64,000 nt of DNA from Kribbella voronezhensis (lineage in GTDB: Bacteria; Actinomycetota; Actinomycetes; Propionibacteriales; Kribbellaceae), in the NCBI RefSeq assembly GCF_004365175.1, contig NZ_SOCE01000001.1, positions 793,154 through 857,153 of the forward strand, given 5' to 3'. The notes below the pieces were generated by a model. The model was not told where the DNA came from and searched no databases. It saw only the letters and a list, made by a program, of their open reading frames with translations. Each line of letters starts with the position of its first letter. Positions within the stretch are counted from its first letter, which is position 1. Both the position numbers and the translations under genes were made by a program. Shown one piece after another: positions 9,041 to 16,646 of the stretch.

Positions 9041-10657
9041 ATGCACGAGCAGGACTGCCCGGTGCTCGTTGTCGGTGGCGGCCTCGGCGGGATCGCCGCG
9101 GCCCTGACGGCGGCGCGGCTGGGCCACCGAGTGGTGCTGACCGAGGAGACCGACTGGCTCGGCGGGCAACTCACGGCGCAGGCCGTGCCACCGGACGAGC
9201 ATCCGTGGATCGACTCGCAGTACGCGTCGCCGAGCTATCGCGACCTGCGCAACCGGATCCGGGACTACTACCGCCGCAACTATCCGCTGCGCCCGGAGCC
9301 GGCCAGGAACCCGGTCTTGAATCCCGGCCTCGGCTTCGTCAGCCGGCTCTGCCACGAGCCGCGGGTGGCCGTGGCGGTGATCGACGAACTGCTCGCGCCG
9401 TACCGCTCGGCCGGCCTGGTGACGACCCTGCTCCGGCACCGGCCCGTCTCGGCCGCCGCAACCGGCGACCGGGTCGAGGCGGTAACGTTCCGGCGGCTGA
9501 CCGACGGGCTCGACGTCACTGTCTCGGCCGCCTACGTCATCGATGCCACCGAGCTCGGTGACGTGCTCGAACTGGCCGGGGTCGAGCACATCATCGGGGC
9601 CGAAGGCAACGACCAGACCGGTGAGCCACACGCACCCGCGCAGGCGGATCCGCTCGACCAGCAGGCGGTCAGCTGGTGTTTCCCGCTCGAGCACCGCGAC
9701 GGCGAGGACCACGTCATCGATCGCCCGGCCGGCTACGACCACTGGCGGACCACCGCGGCGCCGTTCTGGCCAGGGCCGCAGTTGTCCTGGGTGGACGTCG
9801 ACCCCGTCGAGCTGAAGCCCAGGGAGCGCCGGATCTTCGACGGCGATCCGGACGCCGCCTTCGTGCTCGATCATTGGCACTACCGGCGGATCCTGGCCCG
9901 GAGTCAGTTCGCGGGAGAGCTCATCCGTTCGGACGTCACCCTCGTCAACTGGCCGCAGATCGACTACTGGGAGCTGCCTCTCCTCGGGGTGGATGCGGCG
10001 ACGACACAGCGCGCGCTGGCGGGAGCACGCGATCTCTCCCTGTCCTTCCTGTACTGGATGCAGACCGAAGCTCCGCGCCCGGACGGTGGCACCGGCTATC
10101 CCGGACTACGCCTGCGACCCGACGTCGTCGACACCGCCGACGGCCTCGCGAAGGCCGTGTACGTCCGGGAATCACGCCGCATCCAGGCCGAGTTCACCGT
10201 GCTGGAACAACACGTCGGGGTCGAGGCGCGCGGCCGGGACGCGGGCTCGGAGGTGTTCCCCGACAGCGTCGGCATCGGGTCGTACCGGATCGACCTGCAT
10301 CCGAGTACCGCCGGCCGGACCTACGTCGACGTCGACAGCTTTCCGTTCCAGATCCCACTGGGCGCCTTGATCCCGGTCCGGGTGGACAACCTGCTGCCCG
10401 CGAACAAGAACCTCGGCACCACCCACATCACCAACGGCTGTTACCGGCTGCACCCGGTCGAGTGGAGCATCGGCGAGGCTGCCGGTGCACTGGCCGCTCA
10501 GGCGCTGGCCACCAACCGGCCGCCGCGGGACATCCGCAACGATGCGCGCCGGCTGGACGATTTCCGCGCGGTGCTGGCGGGCCCGCTCGGCATTCCGCTG
10601 GCCTGGTCCGACGAGATTCGTACCCACCATGCCAACTGGCAGCCGTCCAAGAGCTGA
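9041..10657 (+). CDS. FAD-dependent oxidoreductase (FAD_oxidored family), first copy
   Basis: A 538-residue flavoprotein. The dinucleotide-binding motif VGGGLGG (residues 11-17) is followed by the acidic strand end VVLTEE. The C-terminal part contains VDNLLPANKNLGTTHITNGC and RLHPVEWSIGEAAGALA, the pattern of PF12831-type oxidoreductases found beside glycosidases in many heterotrophs. No signal peptide is seen, so it should be cytoplasmic. ATG 9041 follows GGGAAAGGA; the open frame continues upstream through the operator and is not used. The GH-A hydrolase gene follows after 16 nt. Its substrate is unknown; a sugar or aglycone released from an imported glycoside is plausible. Confidence 0.85.
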   Translation: MHEQDCPVLVVGGGLGGIAAALTAARLGHRVVLTEETDWLGGQLTAQAVPPDEHPWIDSQYASPSYRDLRNRIRDYYRRNYPLRPEPARNPVLNPGLGFVSRLCHEPRVAVAVIDELLAPYRSAGLVTTLLRHRPVSAAATGDRVEAVTFRRLTDGLDVTVSAAYVIDATELGDVLELAGVEHIIGAEGNDQTGEPHAPAQADPLDQQAVSWCFPLEHRDGEDHVIDRPAGYDHWRTTAAPFWPGPQLSWVDVDPVELKPRERRIFDGDPDAAFVLDHWHYRRILARSQFAGELIRSDVTLVNWPQIDYWELPLLGVDAATTQRALAGARDLSLSFLYWMQTEAPRPDGGTGYPGLRLRPDVVDTADGLAKAVYVRESRRIQAEFTVLEQHVGVEARGRDAGSEVFPDSVGIGSYRIDLHPSTAGRTYVDVDSFPFQIPLGALIPVRVDNLLPANKNLGTTHITNGCYRLHPVEWSIGEAAGALAAQALATNRPPRDIRNDARRLDDFRAVLAGPLGIPLAWSDEIRTHHANWQPSKS

Positions 10658-10673
10658 CCCGTCAGGAGACGAC

Positions 10674-11816
10674 GTGAACAACCCGGACTCGCCGGCTTTC
10701 GGCGTGAACTACGTTCCCCGCGAGCAGTGGTGGAACGCCTGGCTGGACTTCGACGAGGCGTCGATCGCGGACGATCTGGCCGCGATCGCGGCACTCGGCT
10801 GCGACCATGTCCGGATCCAGTGCCTGTGGCCGGTCTTCCAGCCCTTTCCGACCTCGGTCTCCGCGACAGCGATGGCTCGCCTGTCCACCGTGCTGGACCG
10901 GGCTCACGCCGCCGGACTCGACGTCTGGGTCACCGTGCTGAACGGATTCCTCAGCGGCTGGGTCTTCCGACCCGCCTGGATGCACGACCGCAACGTCTTC
11001 ACCGACCCGCTGGCGATCTCCGCGGCCACGACGCTGCTCGGCGCCGTCGCCGAGGTCGTCGCCGGACATCCCGCGGGCGCGGGCGTGGACCTCGGGAACG
11101 AACCCAACATGCTGGCCGGTTTCGAGCGGGAGCCGGTCACCGGATCAGACCTCGACGCCTGGGCGCGGTCCATGATCGCGGCGGTCCGGTCGGCGGCGCC
11201 GGGCCTGCCGGTCGTCCTCGGTGCGGATCACCAACCCTGGATGACCGCGAAGACCGGCTTCGGCCGCCCGCTGCTCGCGAACGAACTCGATGTGACGACC
11301 GTCCACGCCTGGCCGTACTTCAGTGGCTTCCTCGGCCGCTTCGGTGAGGACCACGACGTCTCCTGGGCGATCGGCGCGTACCTCGCGCGGATCGCTGCCG
11401 CCTATCAGTCGCAGCCACGGCCGATCTGGGTGCAAGAGATCGGCGTCGCCCCTGAATGGGTCGCCAACGTCGCTGTCGAGGATGCGGCCGAGCAGCTGAT
11501 CCGCGGGGCGCTGTCGGCGCCCGGCGTGGCCGGGTTGTCCTGGTGGGCGTCGCACGACATCCGTCCCGACCACACCGGCTTCAACTCGATCGAGTACGAC
11601 CTGGGCCTGCTCGACGTCCACAATCGCGTCAAGCCGGTCGGTCAGCGCTTCGCCGAGACGATCGCTGACCTCCGGCGTACCCGGCCGGCTGCACCGGAGG
11701 TCACCGAGGTCGTCCTGTCCCGGGACGCCATCGCGGACCTCCACTTCGCCGACCGGTGGGCACGCGGCTGGGTCGCCGGCGCCCCGCCGCGCGTCATTCT
11801 GGCAAGCGGGGACTGA
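10674..11816 (+). CDS. Intracellular clan GH-A glycoside hydrolase (GH5-like)
   Basis: A 380-residue TIM-barrel protein without signal peptide. VDLGNEPN supplies the probable acid/base Glu143, and WVQEIGV on the seventh strand supplies the probable nucleophile Glu255. HAWPYFSG (residues 211-218) fits the conserved His/Tyr region of GH5-type enzymes. The start is GTG 10674, preceded by CAGGAG. It lies just after the FAD oxidoreductase gene in the same operon. The last 23 bp overlap the convergent second FAD enzyme. The intracellular location implies it cuts a small imported glycoside. The family assignment within clan GH-A is tentative. Confidence 0.78.
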   Translation: MNNPDSPAFGVNYVPREQWWNAWLDFDEASIADDLAAIAALGCDHVRIQCLWPVFQPFPTSVSATAMARLSTVLDRAHAAGLDVWVTVLNGFLSGWVFRPAWMHDRNVFTDPLAISAATTLLGAVAEVVAGHPAGAGVDLGNEPNMLAGFEREPVTGSDLDAWARSMIAAVRSAAPGLPVVLGADHQPWMTAKTGFGRPLLANELDVTTVHAWPYFSGFLGRFGEDHDVSWAIGAYLARIAAAYQSQPRPIWVQEIGVAPEWVANVAVEDAAEQLIRGALSAPGVAGLSWWASHDIRPDHTGFNSIEYDLGLLDVHNRVKPVGQRFAETIADLRRTRPAAPEVTEVVLSRDAIADLHFADRWARGWVAGAPPRVILASGD

Positions 11817-13362
11817 CGCTCTCCTCGGACTCCCAGGCGATCACTTGGCCGCGTTCGACGATTCGGCTTTGCAGCTTGGTGATGTCGACAGCTTGTACGT
11901 CGGTCTGCGCCCGCAGCGCCTGCACAGCGGCGACCGCGGCGGACTCGGCCAGGACACAGAAGACCGGCTCCATCCGGGTGGCGGCATAGCCGATGTGGCT
12001 CGCGGACAGGCAGACCGGGACGAGGAGGTTGCCGCAGTCCGCCTGCCGCGGGACGACCGCCCGGTAAGGGACCGGGTACGGCTCCCCCGTTCCCAGGTGC
12101 CCGCCGATGAACATGTCGCCCTCGGTGGCCACCCCGAGTTCTCCGGTCGCCGGGTCGCGATACGGGATTCGCCGTACCGGATAGACGTCGACGCCGAACA
12201 ACGCGAGGCCGATGCCGTCGCCGGGGTCGGTCTGGTTGATCACGTCGGCGTGCGTCACGGTGTACCTCCCCTCGAGCCGGCGGGTCGCCCGCACGTAGAG
12301 CTGCGGCGGCCAGCCGTCGGTCTCGGGGAAGACACTCGCATCGAGACCGTAGGCGGCCGTCTCGGCGCGAAACTCCTCCAGTACGGACGGATCGGTCGAC
12401 AGGAAGTGGTGCAGGCCGCGGAGGTAGTCAAGGTGCCCGCGCCAGATTCTCGACCGGTCGTCCCAGGTGCCGTCCTGGTACTCGCGACTGACTCCCAGTG
12501 GAGCGTTCGTGATCAGCGATGAGCGCTGGTAGTTGTACTCGCCGGAGTTGATCCAGCCCGGAAAGATGCCGCGGAGTGCTTCCAGGTCGTTCGAGAGATG
12601 CGCGACGTACCGGCGTACCAGTTCGTACTGGTCGGGGGAATAGTCGTCGGGCGGGGTCAGCAGGGCGCGGCGGGCCGGGTCGGTGGTGACGTAGAAGCGA
12701 TAGTTGTAGGCCTGCGTGTAGCTGTCCCCCGCTCCGACCGGGAGGCCGTGATCGGGGTCGAGCAGCGGGAGCAGACCACTCGTGCTGTCACCCGGTACGA
12801 CGTACGGGTCGATCGGTGTCCAGTTGGTGACCGGCCGGACGCCGGCGAGCTCTTCGCCGAAGGCGTCCTGCGACTCGCGCCCGATCCGGTAGGGCACGTC
12901 AGCCCGTGCCATCAGATCGCCTTCGTACGACGCGTCGATGAAGACGGCTGCCCGGACTTCACCGTCGGGGACGGACTCCGAAGCGGGCAGCGGCACGCCC
13001 CACCGGTCGGGCTGCGAGGTCTCCAACCGGATCGACGCGATGCGGTTGCCCTCCCGGGTGACCGAACGAACACGGCGCTCGAAGATCACCTCGATGTCCG
13101 TACTCGCGATCCAGCGGTGGAACGCGCGCATCACCTCGTGCGGATGGTCGCCGAAGCCGAACACCACGTCACTGGTCAGCCCGCCGACCGCGGCCGGGAT
13201 CGGGCAGTCCTGGCGCGGTTTGATGCCCGCACCGAGCATGCCGCCGAGTCGGCTCCCGGGCTCGATGAGGACGACGGACGCGCCCTCCTGATGCGCCGTC
13301 ATCGCGGCGACGCACCCCGCCGCAGTACCTCCGTAGACACAGACATCAACCGTTGTCGTCAT
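11794..13362 (-). CDS. FAD-dependent oxidoreductase, second copy
   Basis: A 522-residue flavoprotein of the same broad PF12831-like type as the gene at 9041. It has a Rossmann GGTAAG motif at residues 11-16, VVLIEPGSRLGGMLGAG, and the C-terminal PVPYRAVVPRQADCGNLLVP and ASHIGYAATRMEPVFCVLAE segments. Overall identity to the first copy looks low, so this is a separate subfamily rather than a recent duplicate. It starts at ATG 13362 without a clear ribosome site. It is divergent from the AraC regulator, and three phased TGTAC elements lie between them. The enzyme probably oxidises a sugar-linked substrate; nothing here fixes which. Confidence 0.83.
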   Translation of the reverse strand: MTTTVDVCVYGGTAAGCVAAMTAHQEGASVVLIEPGSRLGGMLGAGIKPRQDCPIPAAVGGLTSDVVFGFGDHPHEVMRAFHRWIASTDIEVIFERRVRSVTREGNRIASIRLETSQPDRWGVPLPASESVPDGEVRAAVFIDASYEGDLMARADVPYRIGRESQDAFGEELAGVRPVTNWTPIDPYVVPGDSTSGLLPLLDPDHGLPVGAGDSYTQAYNYRFYVTTDPARRALLTPPDDYSPDQYELVRRYVAHLSNDLEALRGIFPGWINSGEYNYQRSSLITNAPLGVSREYQDGTWDDRSRIWRGHLDYLRGLHHFLSTDPSVLEEFRAETAAYGLDASVFPETDGWPPQLYVRATRRLEGRYTVTHADVINQTDPGDGIGLALFGVDVYPVRRIPYRDPATGELGVATEGDMFIGGHLGTGEPYPVPYRAVVPRQADCGNLLVPVCLSASHIGYAATRMEPVFCVLAESAAVAAVQALRAQTDVQAVDITKLQSRIVERGQVIAWESEESVSPRLPE

Positions 13363-13426
13363 GGCATGTACTGTCGCGTTGCGGTGAAGTGCTTGTACAT
13401 AGCGATATTGAGCACAGGCATGTACT
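13363..13426. promoter_or_regulatory. Three TGTAC elements at exact 27-bp spacing
   Basis: TGTAC occurs at 13367, 13394 and 13421, exactly 27 bp apart. The outer two are identical GGCATGTACT direct repeats (13363-13372 and 13417-13426). They fill the region between the second FAD enzyme and the AraC regulator and are the best candidate binding sites for that regulator. Confidence 0.55.
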
Positions 13427-13434
13427 TTCTTTCC

Positions 13435-14157
13435 ATGCTGACGCTGGACGGCTACCTGCTGGCACGCCGGACGCGGTTCAGCCTCGCCGTCGACAGCTAC
13501 GACACCTGGTGCCTGCTGCTGCCGCGCACCGGAGCCTTCACCTTCGAGGTGTCGGACGGGAGCTCAGGTGTGGCGAGATTCGGCGACCTCGTAATCTGCC
13601 CGCCGGGTGGCACCCTGCGGCGCCGGATGGTGAGACCGACGTCGTTCTTCCACGCGCGCTTTAGCACCGAACTCGAGCCGCCGGCCGGTTGCACCCGGCT
13701 CCCCGACCTCGAGCGGCTCCGCGCCGATCTGGCGATGCTCGACACTGCCGAGGGGCACGCCGATGTGGTGGCCGCACACGTCGTCACCGACCTCGTCTTG
13801 ATGACGCTGCGGGCGCACCGGGACGCTCCCGGCGACGAGCTGGTCCGGCGCGCCACGACGTACCTCCTCGAACACTTCGCCTCGCCGGATCTCTCCCTCG
13901 CCGACCTGGCCGCGGCCCTCGGCATCAGTCCCGGGCAGCTGTCCCGGCGCTTCAAGGCCGTGCAAGGAATCACCCCGGTCGCCTACCTGCGAAGCCTCCG
14001 CCTCCAGAAGGCCCGCGAACTCCTGACCGAGACCGACGCGACCCTTCAGACCATCGCCGAACGCTGCGGCTACCGAAGCGCCTTCTACCTCAGTCGCGTC
14101 TTCACCCGCCACACCGGCCACCCGCCGTCCCACCACCGCAACGCCAACCGGGTCTGA
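13435..14157 (+). CDS. AraC-family transcriptional regulator
   Basis: A 240-residue AraC/XylS regulator. An N-terminal cupin-like ligand domain (about 1-120) is followed by a double helix-turn-helix: LADLAAALGISPGQLSRRFK and LQTIAERCGYRSAFYLSRVF, close to the C-terminus. ATG 13435 is preferred. An in-frame ATG at 13420 lies inside the GGCATGTACT repeat, which looks like an operator, not coding sequence. The gene is divergent from the FAD enzyme and 59 nt before the GH27 gene, so it probably activates one or both in response to a sugar. Confidence 0.88.
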   Translation: MLTLDGYLLARRTRFSLAVDSYDTWCLLLPRTGAFTFEVSDGSSGVARFGDLVICPPGGTLRRRMVRPTSFFHARFSTELEPPAGCTRLPDLERLRADLAMLDTAEGHADVVAAHVVTDLVLMTLRAHRDAPGDELVRRATTYLLEHFASPDLSLADLAAALGISPGQLSRRFKAVQGITPVAYLRSLRLQKARELLTETDATLQTIAERCGYRSAFYLSRVFTRHTGHPPSHHRNANRV

Positions 14158-14199
14158 TCCCGGTCCTGGACACCCGAGGATCCCGGCTGAGGCGGCGGC

Positions 14200-14205
14200 T
14201 ACACT
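14200..14205 (+). promoter_or_regulatory. Probable -10 element of a very short leader for GH27
   Basis: TACACT lies 11 nt before ATG 14217 with no ribosome site between them. Transcription would start only about 5 nt before the start codon, so translation would be nearly leaderless. Confidence 0.4.
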
Positions 14206-14216
14206 CCATCGCCACT

Positions 14217-15515
14217 ATGGAGCGACCTTTGAGTGCACCGCCCCGGCGGACCACACCGCCGATGGGCTGGAACAGCTGGGACTGCTACGGATCCACGGTG
14301 ACGGAGGACGAGGTACTCGCCAACGCCCGGTTCATGGCGGAGCACCTGCTCCCCTACGGCTGGGACACCGTGGTGATCGACATCCTCTGGTACGAACCGG
14401 CGGCCAGATCGCACGGCTACAACGACGATCCGGACGTCGTCCTCGACGACCACGGCCAGCTCCTGCCCGCACCCAACCGGTTCCCGTCGTCGGCCGGCGG
14501 CGAGGGCTTCGCCCCGTTGGCCGCGGAGATCCACCGGCTCGGCCTGCGGTTCGGCGTACACATGATGCGGGGCATCCCGCGGCGAGCCGTCGAGCGCGAC
14601 CTGCCCATCGCCGGTACGCCGTGGACCGCGCGCGACGTCGCCGACACCTCCTCGGTCTGCCCCTGGAACCCGAACAACTTCGGGCTCGATCACGACCACC
14701 CGGGCGCGAGTGCGTACTACGACGCGCAGGTCGGCCTGCTCGCCGAGTGGGGGGTCGACTTCATCAAGGGCGACGACTTCCTCTATCCCTACCAGGCAAG
14801 GGAAATCGCGGCGTACGCCGACGCCGTGGAGAAGTCCGGGCGGCCGATCGAGCTGAGCCTGTCGCCCGGCCGGGAACTGTCGATGGCGAACCTGCCGCAC
14901 CTGCGGGAGCACTCGTCGATGTGGCGGATCTCGGACGACCTGTGGGACCGCTGGGACGACATCGAGGCCCAGTTCACCCGCCTCGCCCGCTGGGCACCGG
15001 AGTCGGGGCCGGACGGCTGGGCCGACGCCGACATGTTGCCGCTCGGGCGGATCGGCATTCGCGCCGAGCGGGGTGACGATCGGGTGTGCCGGCTCACCCC
15101 GGCCGAGCAGCAGACGATGTTGAGCCTGTGGGTCATCGCGCGCTCGCCGCTGATGGTCGGCGGTGACCTGCCGACGTCGCCGAGGGCAACGATCGACCTG
15201 CTCACCAACCGCGACGTCCTCGAAGTGCTGACGGCAACCAAGGACAACCGCGAAGTACTGCGGGACGGCCACCTCGTCGTCTGGACGGCTACTTCGACCG
15301 CACCTCAGCGGCCCGGCTCCCGGTACGCCGCCGTCTTCTGGCTCGGCGAAGAACCACAGCGGGTGACGCTTCCGTTACTGTCCATCGGAGCAGGCGATTC
15401 GGACGTCGTGACCGACCTATGGACCGGTAGAACGCTCTCTCCGGACGGCCTCGGACTACCTCTGGAACTGGACTCCCACGGCTCCCGTTTACTGCGGCTC
15501 GACGACGACCGGTGA
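14217..15515 (+). CDS. GH27 glycosidase (alpha-galactosidase or beta-L-arabinopyranosidase)
   Basis: A 432-residue intracellular enzyme with the GH27 signature MGWNSWDCYG near the N-terminus (residues 16-25). The probable nucleophile is Asp186 in DFIKGDD and the acid/base is Asp240 or Asp241 in WRISDDLWD. A C-terminal beta-sandwich starts near residue 340. GH27 includes alpha-galactosidases and, in actinomycetes, beta-L-arabinopyranosidases. The adjacent araBAD operon makes the second activity worth considering, but the sequence alone does not decide. The upstream AraC gene and a near-leaderless promoter suggest separate control. No signal peptide is present. Confidence 0.85.
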   Translation: MERPLSAPPRRTTPPMGWNSWDCYGSTVTEDEVLANARFMAEHLLPYGWDTVVIDILWYEPAARSHGYNDDPDVVLDDHGQLLPAPNRFPSSAGGEGFAPLAAEIHRLGLRFGVHMMRGIPRRAVERDLPIAGTPWTARDVADTSSVCPWNPNNFGLDHDHPGASAYYDAQVGLLAEWGVDFIKGDDFLYPYQAREIAAYADAVEKSGRPIELSLSPGRELSMANLPHLREHSSMWRISDDLWDRWDDIEAQFTRLARWAPESGPDGWADADMLPLGRIGIRAERGDDRVCRLTPAEQQTMLSLWVIARSPLMVGGDLPTSPRATIDLLTNRDVLEVLTATKDNREVLRDGHLVVWTATSTAPQRPGSRYAAVFWLGEEPQRVTLPLLSIGAGDSDVVTDLWTGRTLSPDGLGLPLELDSHGSRLLRLDDDR

Positions 15516-15531
15516 GATTTTGCCGCTAGAG

Positions 15532-15545
15532 TGTTAGCGTTCACA
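15532..15545. promoter_or_regulatory. Arabinose-regulon operator before the LacI regulator
   Basis: TGTTAGCGTTCACA is the exact reverse complement of the element over the araB start (16633-16646) and differs by two bases from the operator at the GH127 start. It lies just after a TAGAGT -10-like element (15527-15532) and 30 nt before the regulator start, as expected for autoregulation. Confidence 0.8.
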
Positions 15546-15575
15546 CTTACCAGGTCCGAGCGAGGAGAACGATTT

Positions 15576-16592
15576 ATGAGTGCGAGCGCGTCACGTCCGC
15601 CGGTGATGGCAGATGTGGCGCGAGTGGCCGGCGTTTCGCACCAGACGGTCTCCCGCGTCCTGAACAATCTGCCGAACGTCCGGCCGAGCACCCGGGACCG
15701 GATCCTGCAGGCGATCGACGAACTGGGCTACCGGCGCAACCTGACCGCCCGCGCCCTGGTCACCCGGCATTCCCGGGTGCTGGGCGTGGTCAGCTTCGAC
15801 ACCACGCTGTTCGGCCCGGCGAGCACCGTGCACGGCATCGAGCAGGCCGCCCGCGACGCCGGGTACTTCATCAGCATCGTCAGCCTCAAGGCGATCACCC
15901 GGGACAGCGTCGAGGATGCGATCCACCACCTCGCCGGTCAGGGGATCGACGGGATCGTCGTGGTGGCGCCGCAGCGGCAGGCGGCGCGTGCCTTGTCGAG
16001 CATCCCCGACGACATCCCGGCGGTCGCCGTCGAAGGCGGCCGGGCCCGGCGGGTGCCGGTGGTCAGCGTCGACCAGGTCGGCGGCGCCCGGCTCGCCGTA
16101 CAGCATCTGCTCGAACTCGGCCACGAGACCGTCTGGCACATCGCCGGCCCGGAGGAGTGGCTCGAGGCCGAGGGACGATTGAAGGGCTGGCGGGAGACGC
16201 TCGAGGCGGCCGGTCGACCCGTCCCCGCGGCCATGCCCGGCGACTGGAGCCCACGGTCGGGGTACGAGGCCGGCCTGCGGCTGCCGTCCAGCGCGACCGC
16301 TGTCTTCGTGGCCAACGACCAGATGGCACTCGGCTTGCTGCGGTCGCTGTCCGAACGCGGCGTGCGGGTTCCCGACGACGTCAGCGTGGTCGGGTTCGAC
16401 GACGTACCGGAGGCCGAGTTCTTCAGTCCCCCGCTGACGACCGTGCGCCAGGACTTCACCCTGGTCGGCCGCTACAGCATCGAGTTGCTGCTGGAACAAC
16501 TCGCCGAGGATCCCCCGGCCCGGCGGCGTCGCGTGGTTGTGCCCGCGACACTCGTCCGGCGCCGGAGCACCGCCGCACCGGCCGGCGCCTGA
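15576..16592 (+). CDS. LacI-family regulator of the L-arabinose genes
   Basis: A 338-residue LacI regulator with the HTH MADVARVAGVSHQTVSRVL (shortly after the start) and a sensor domain containing VVSVDQVGGARLAVQHLLELG and VFVANDQMALGLLRSL. ATG 15576 follows a GAGGAG ribosome site. It sits directly upstream of araB-araD-araA on the same strand, with operators before itself and on the araB start codon, so it is best read as the arabinose repressor. The effector is probably L-arabinose or a pathway intermediate. It is not the GntR-type AraR of Bacillus. Confidence 0.92.
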   Translation: MSASASRPPVMADVARVAGVSHQTVSRVLNNLPNVRPSTRDRILQAIDELGYRRNLTARALVTRHSRVLGVVSFDTTLFGPASTVHGIEQAARDAGYFISIVSLKAITRDSVEDAIHHLAGQGIDGIVVVAPQRQAARALSSIPDDIPAVAVEGGRARRVPVVSVDQVGGARLAVQHLLELGHETVWHIAGPEEWLEAEGRLKGWRETLEAAGRPVPAAMPGDWSPRSGYEAGLRLPSSATAVFVANDQMALGLLRSLSERGVRVPDDVSVVGFDDVPEAEFFSPPLTTVRQDFTLVGRYSIELLLEQLAEDPPARRRRVVVPATLVRRRSTAAPAGA

Positions 16593-16632
16593 GACCATGC
16601 CCTTGACCACCACACGTACCGCTGGAGAGCAT

Positions 16633-16646
16633 TGTGAACGCTAACA
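16633..16646. promoter_or_regulatory. Arabinose-regulon operator overlapping the araB start codon
   Basis: TGTGAACGCTAACA covers the GTG start codon (16634) and the next four codons of araB. It is the exact reverse complement of the operator at 15532-15545. A bound repressor would block initiation or early elongation at araB while leaving the regulator gene transcript intact upstream. Confidence 0.8.

Noticed and set aside
7297..9561. A long plus-strand open frame of about 750 codons antisense to the binding-protein gene
   Set aside because: It lies opposite a clear lipoprotein gene, gives Arg/Gly/Val-rich low-complexity protein with no domain, and has no ribosome site. This is the usual GC-bias shadow.
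13420..13434. Upstream ATG start for the AraC regulator
   Set aside because: It lies inside a repeated GGCATGTACT element that looks regulatory, and it would add only five residues.
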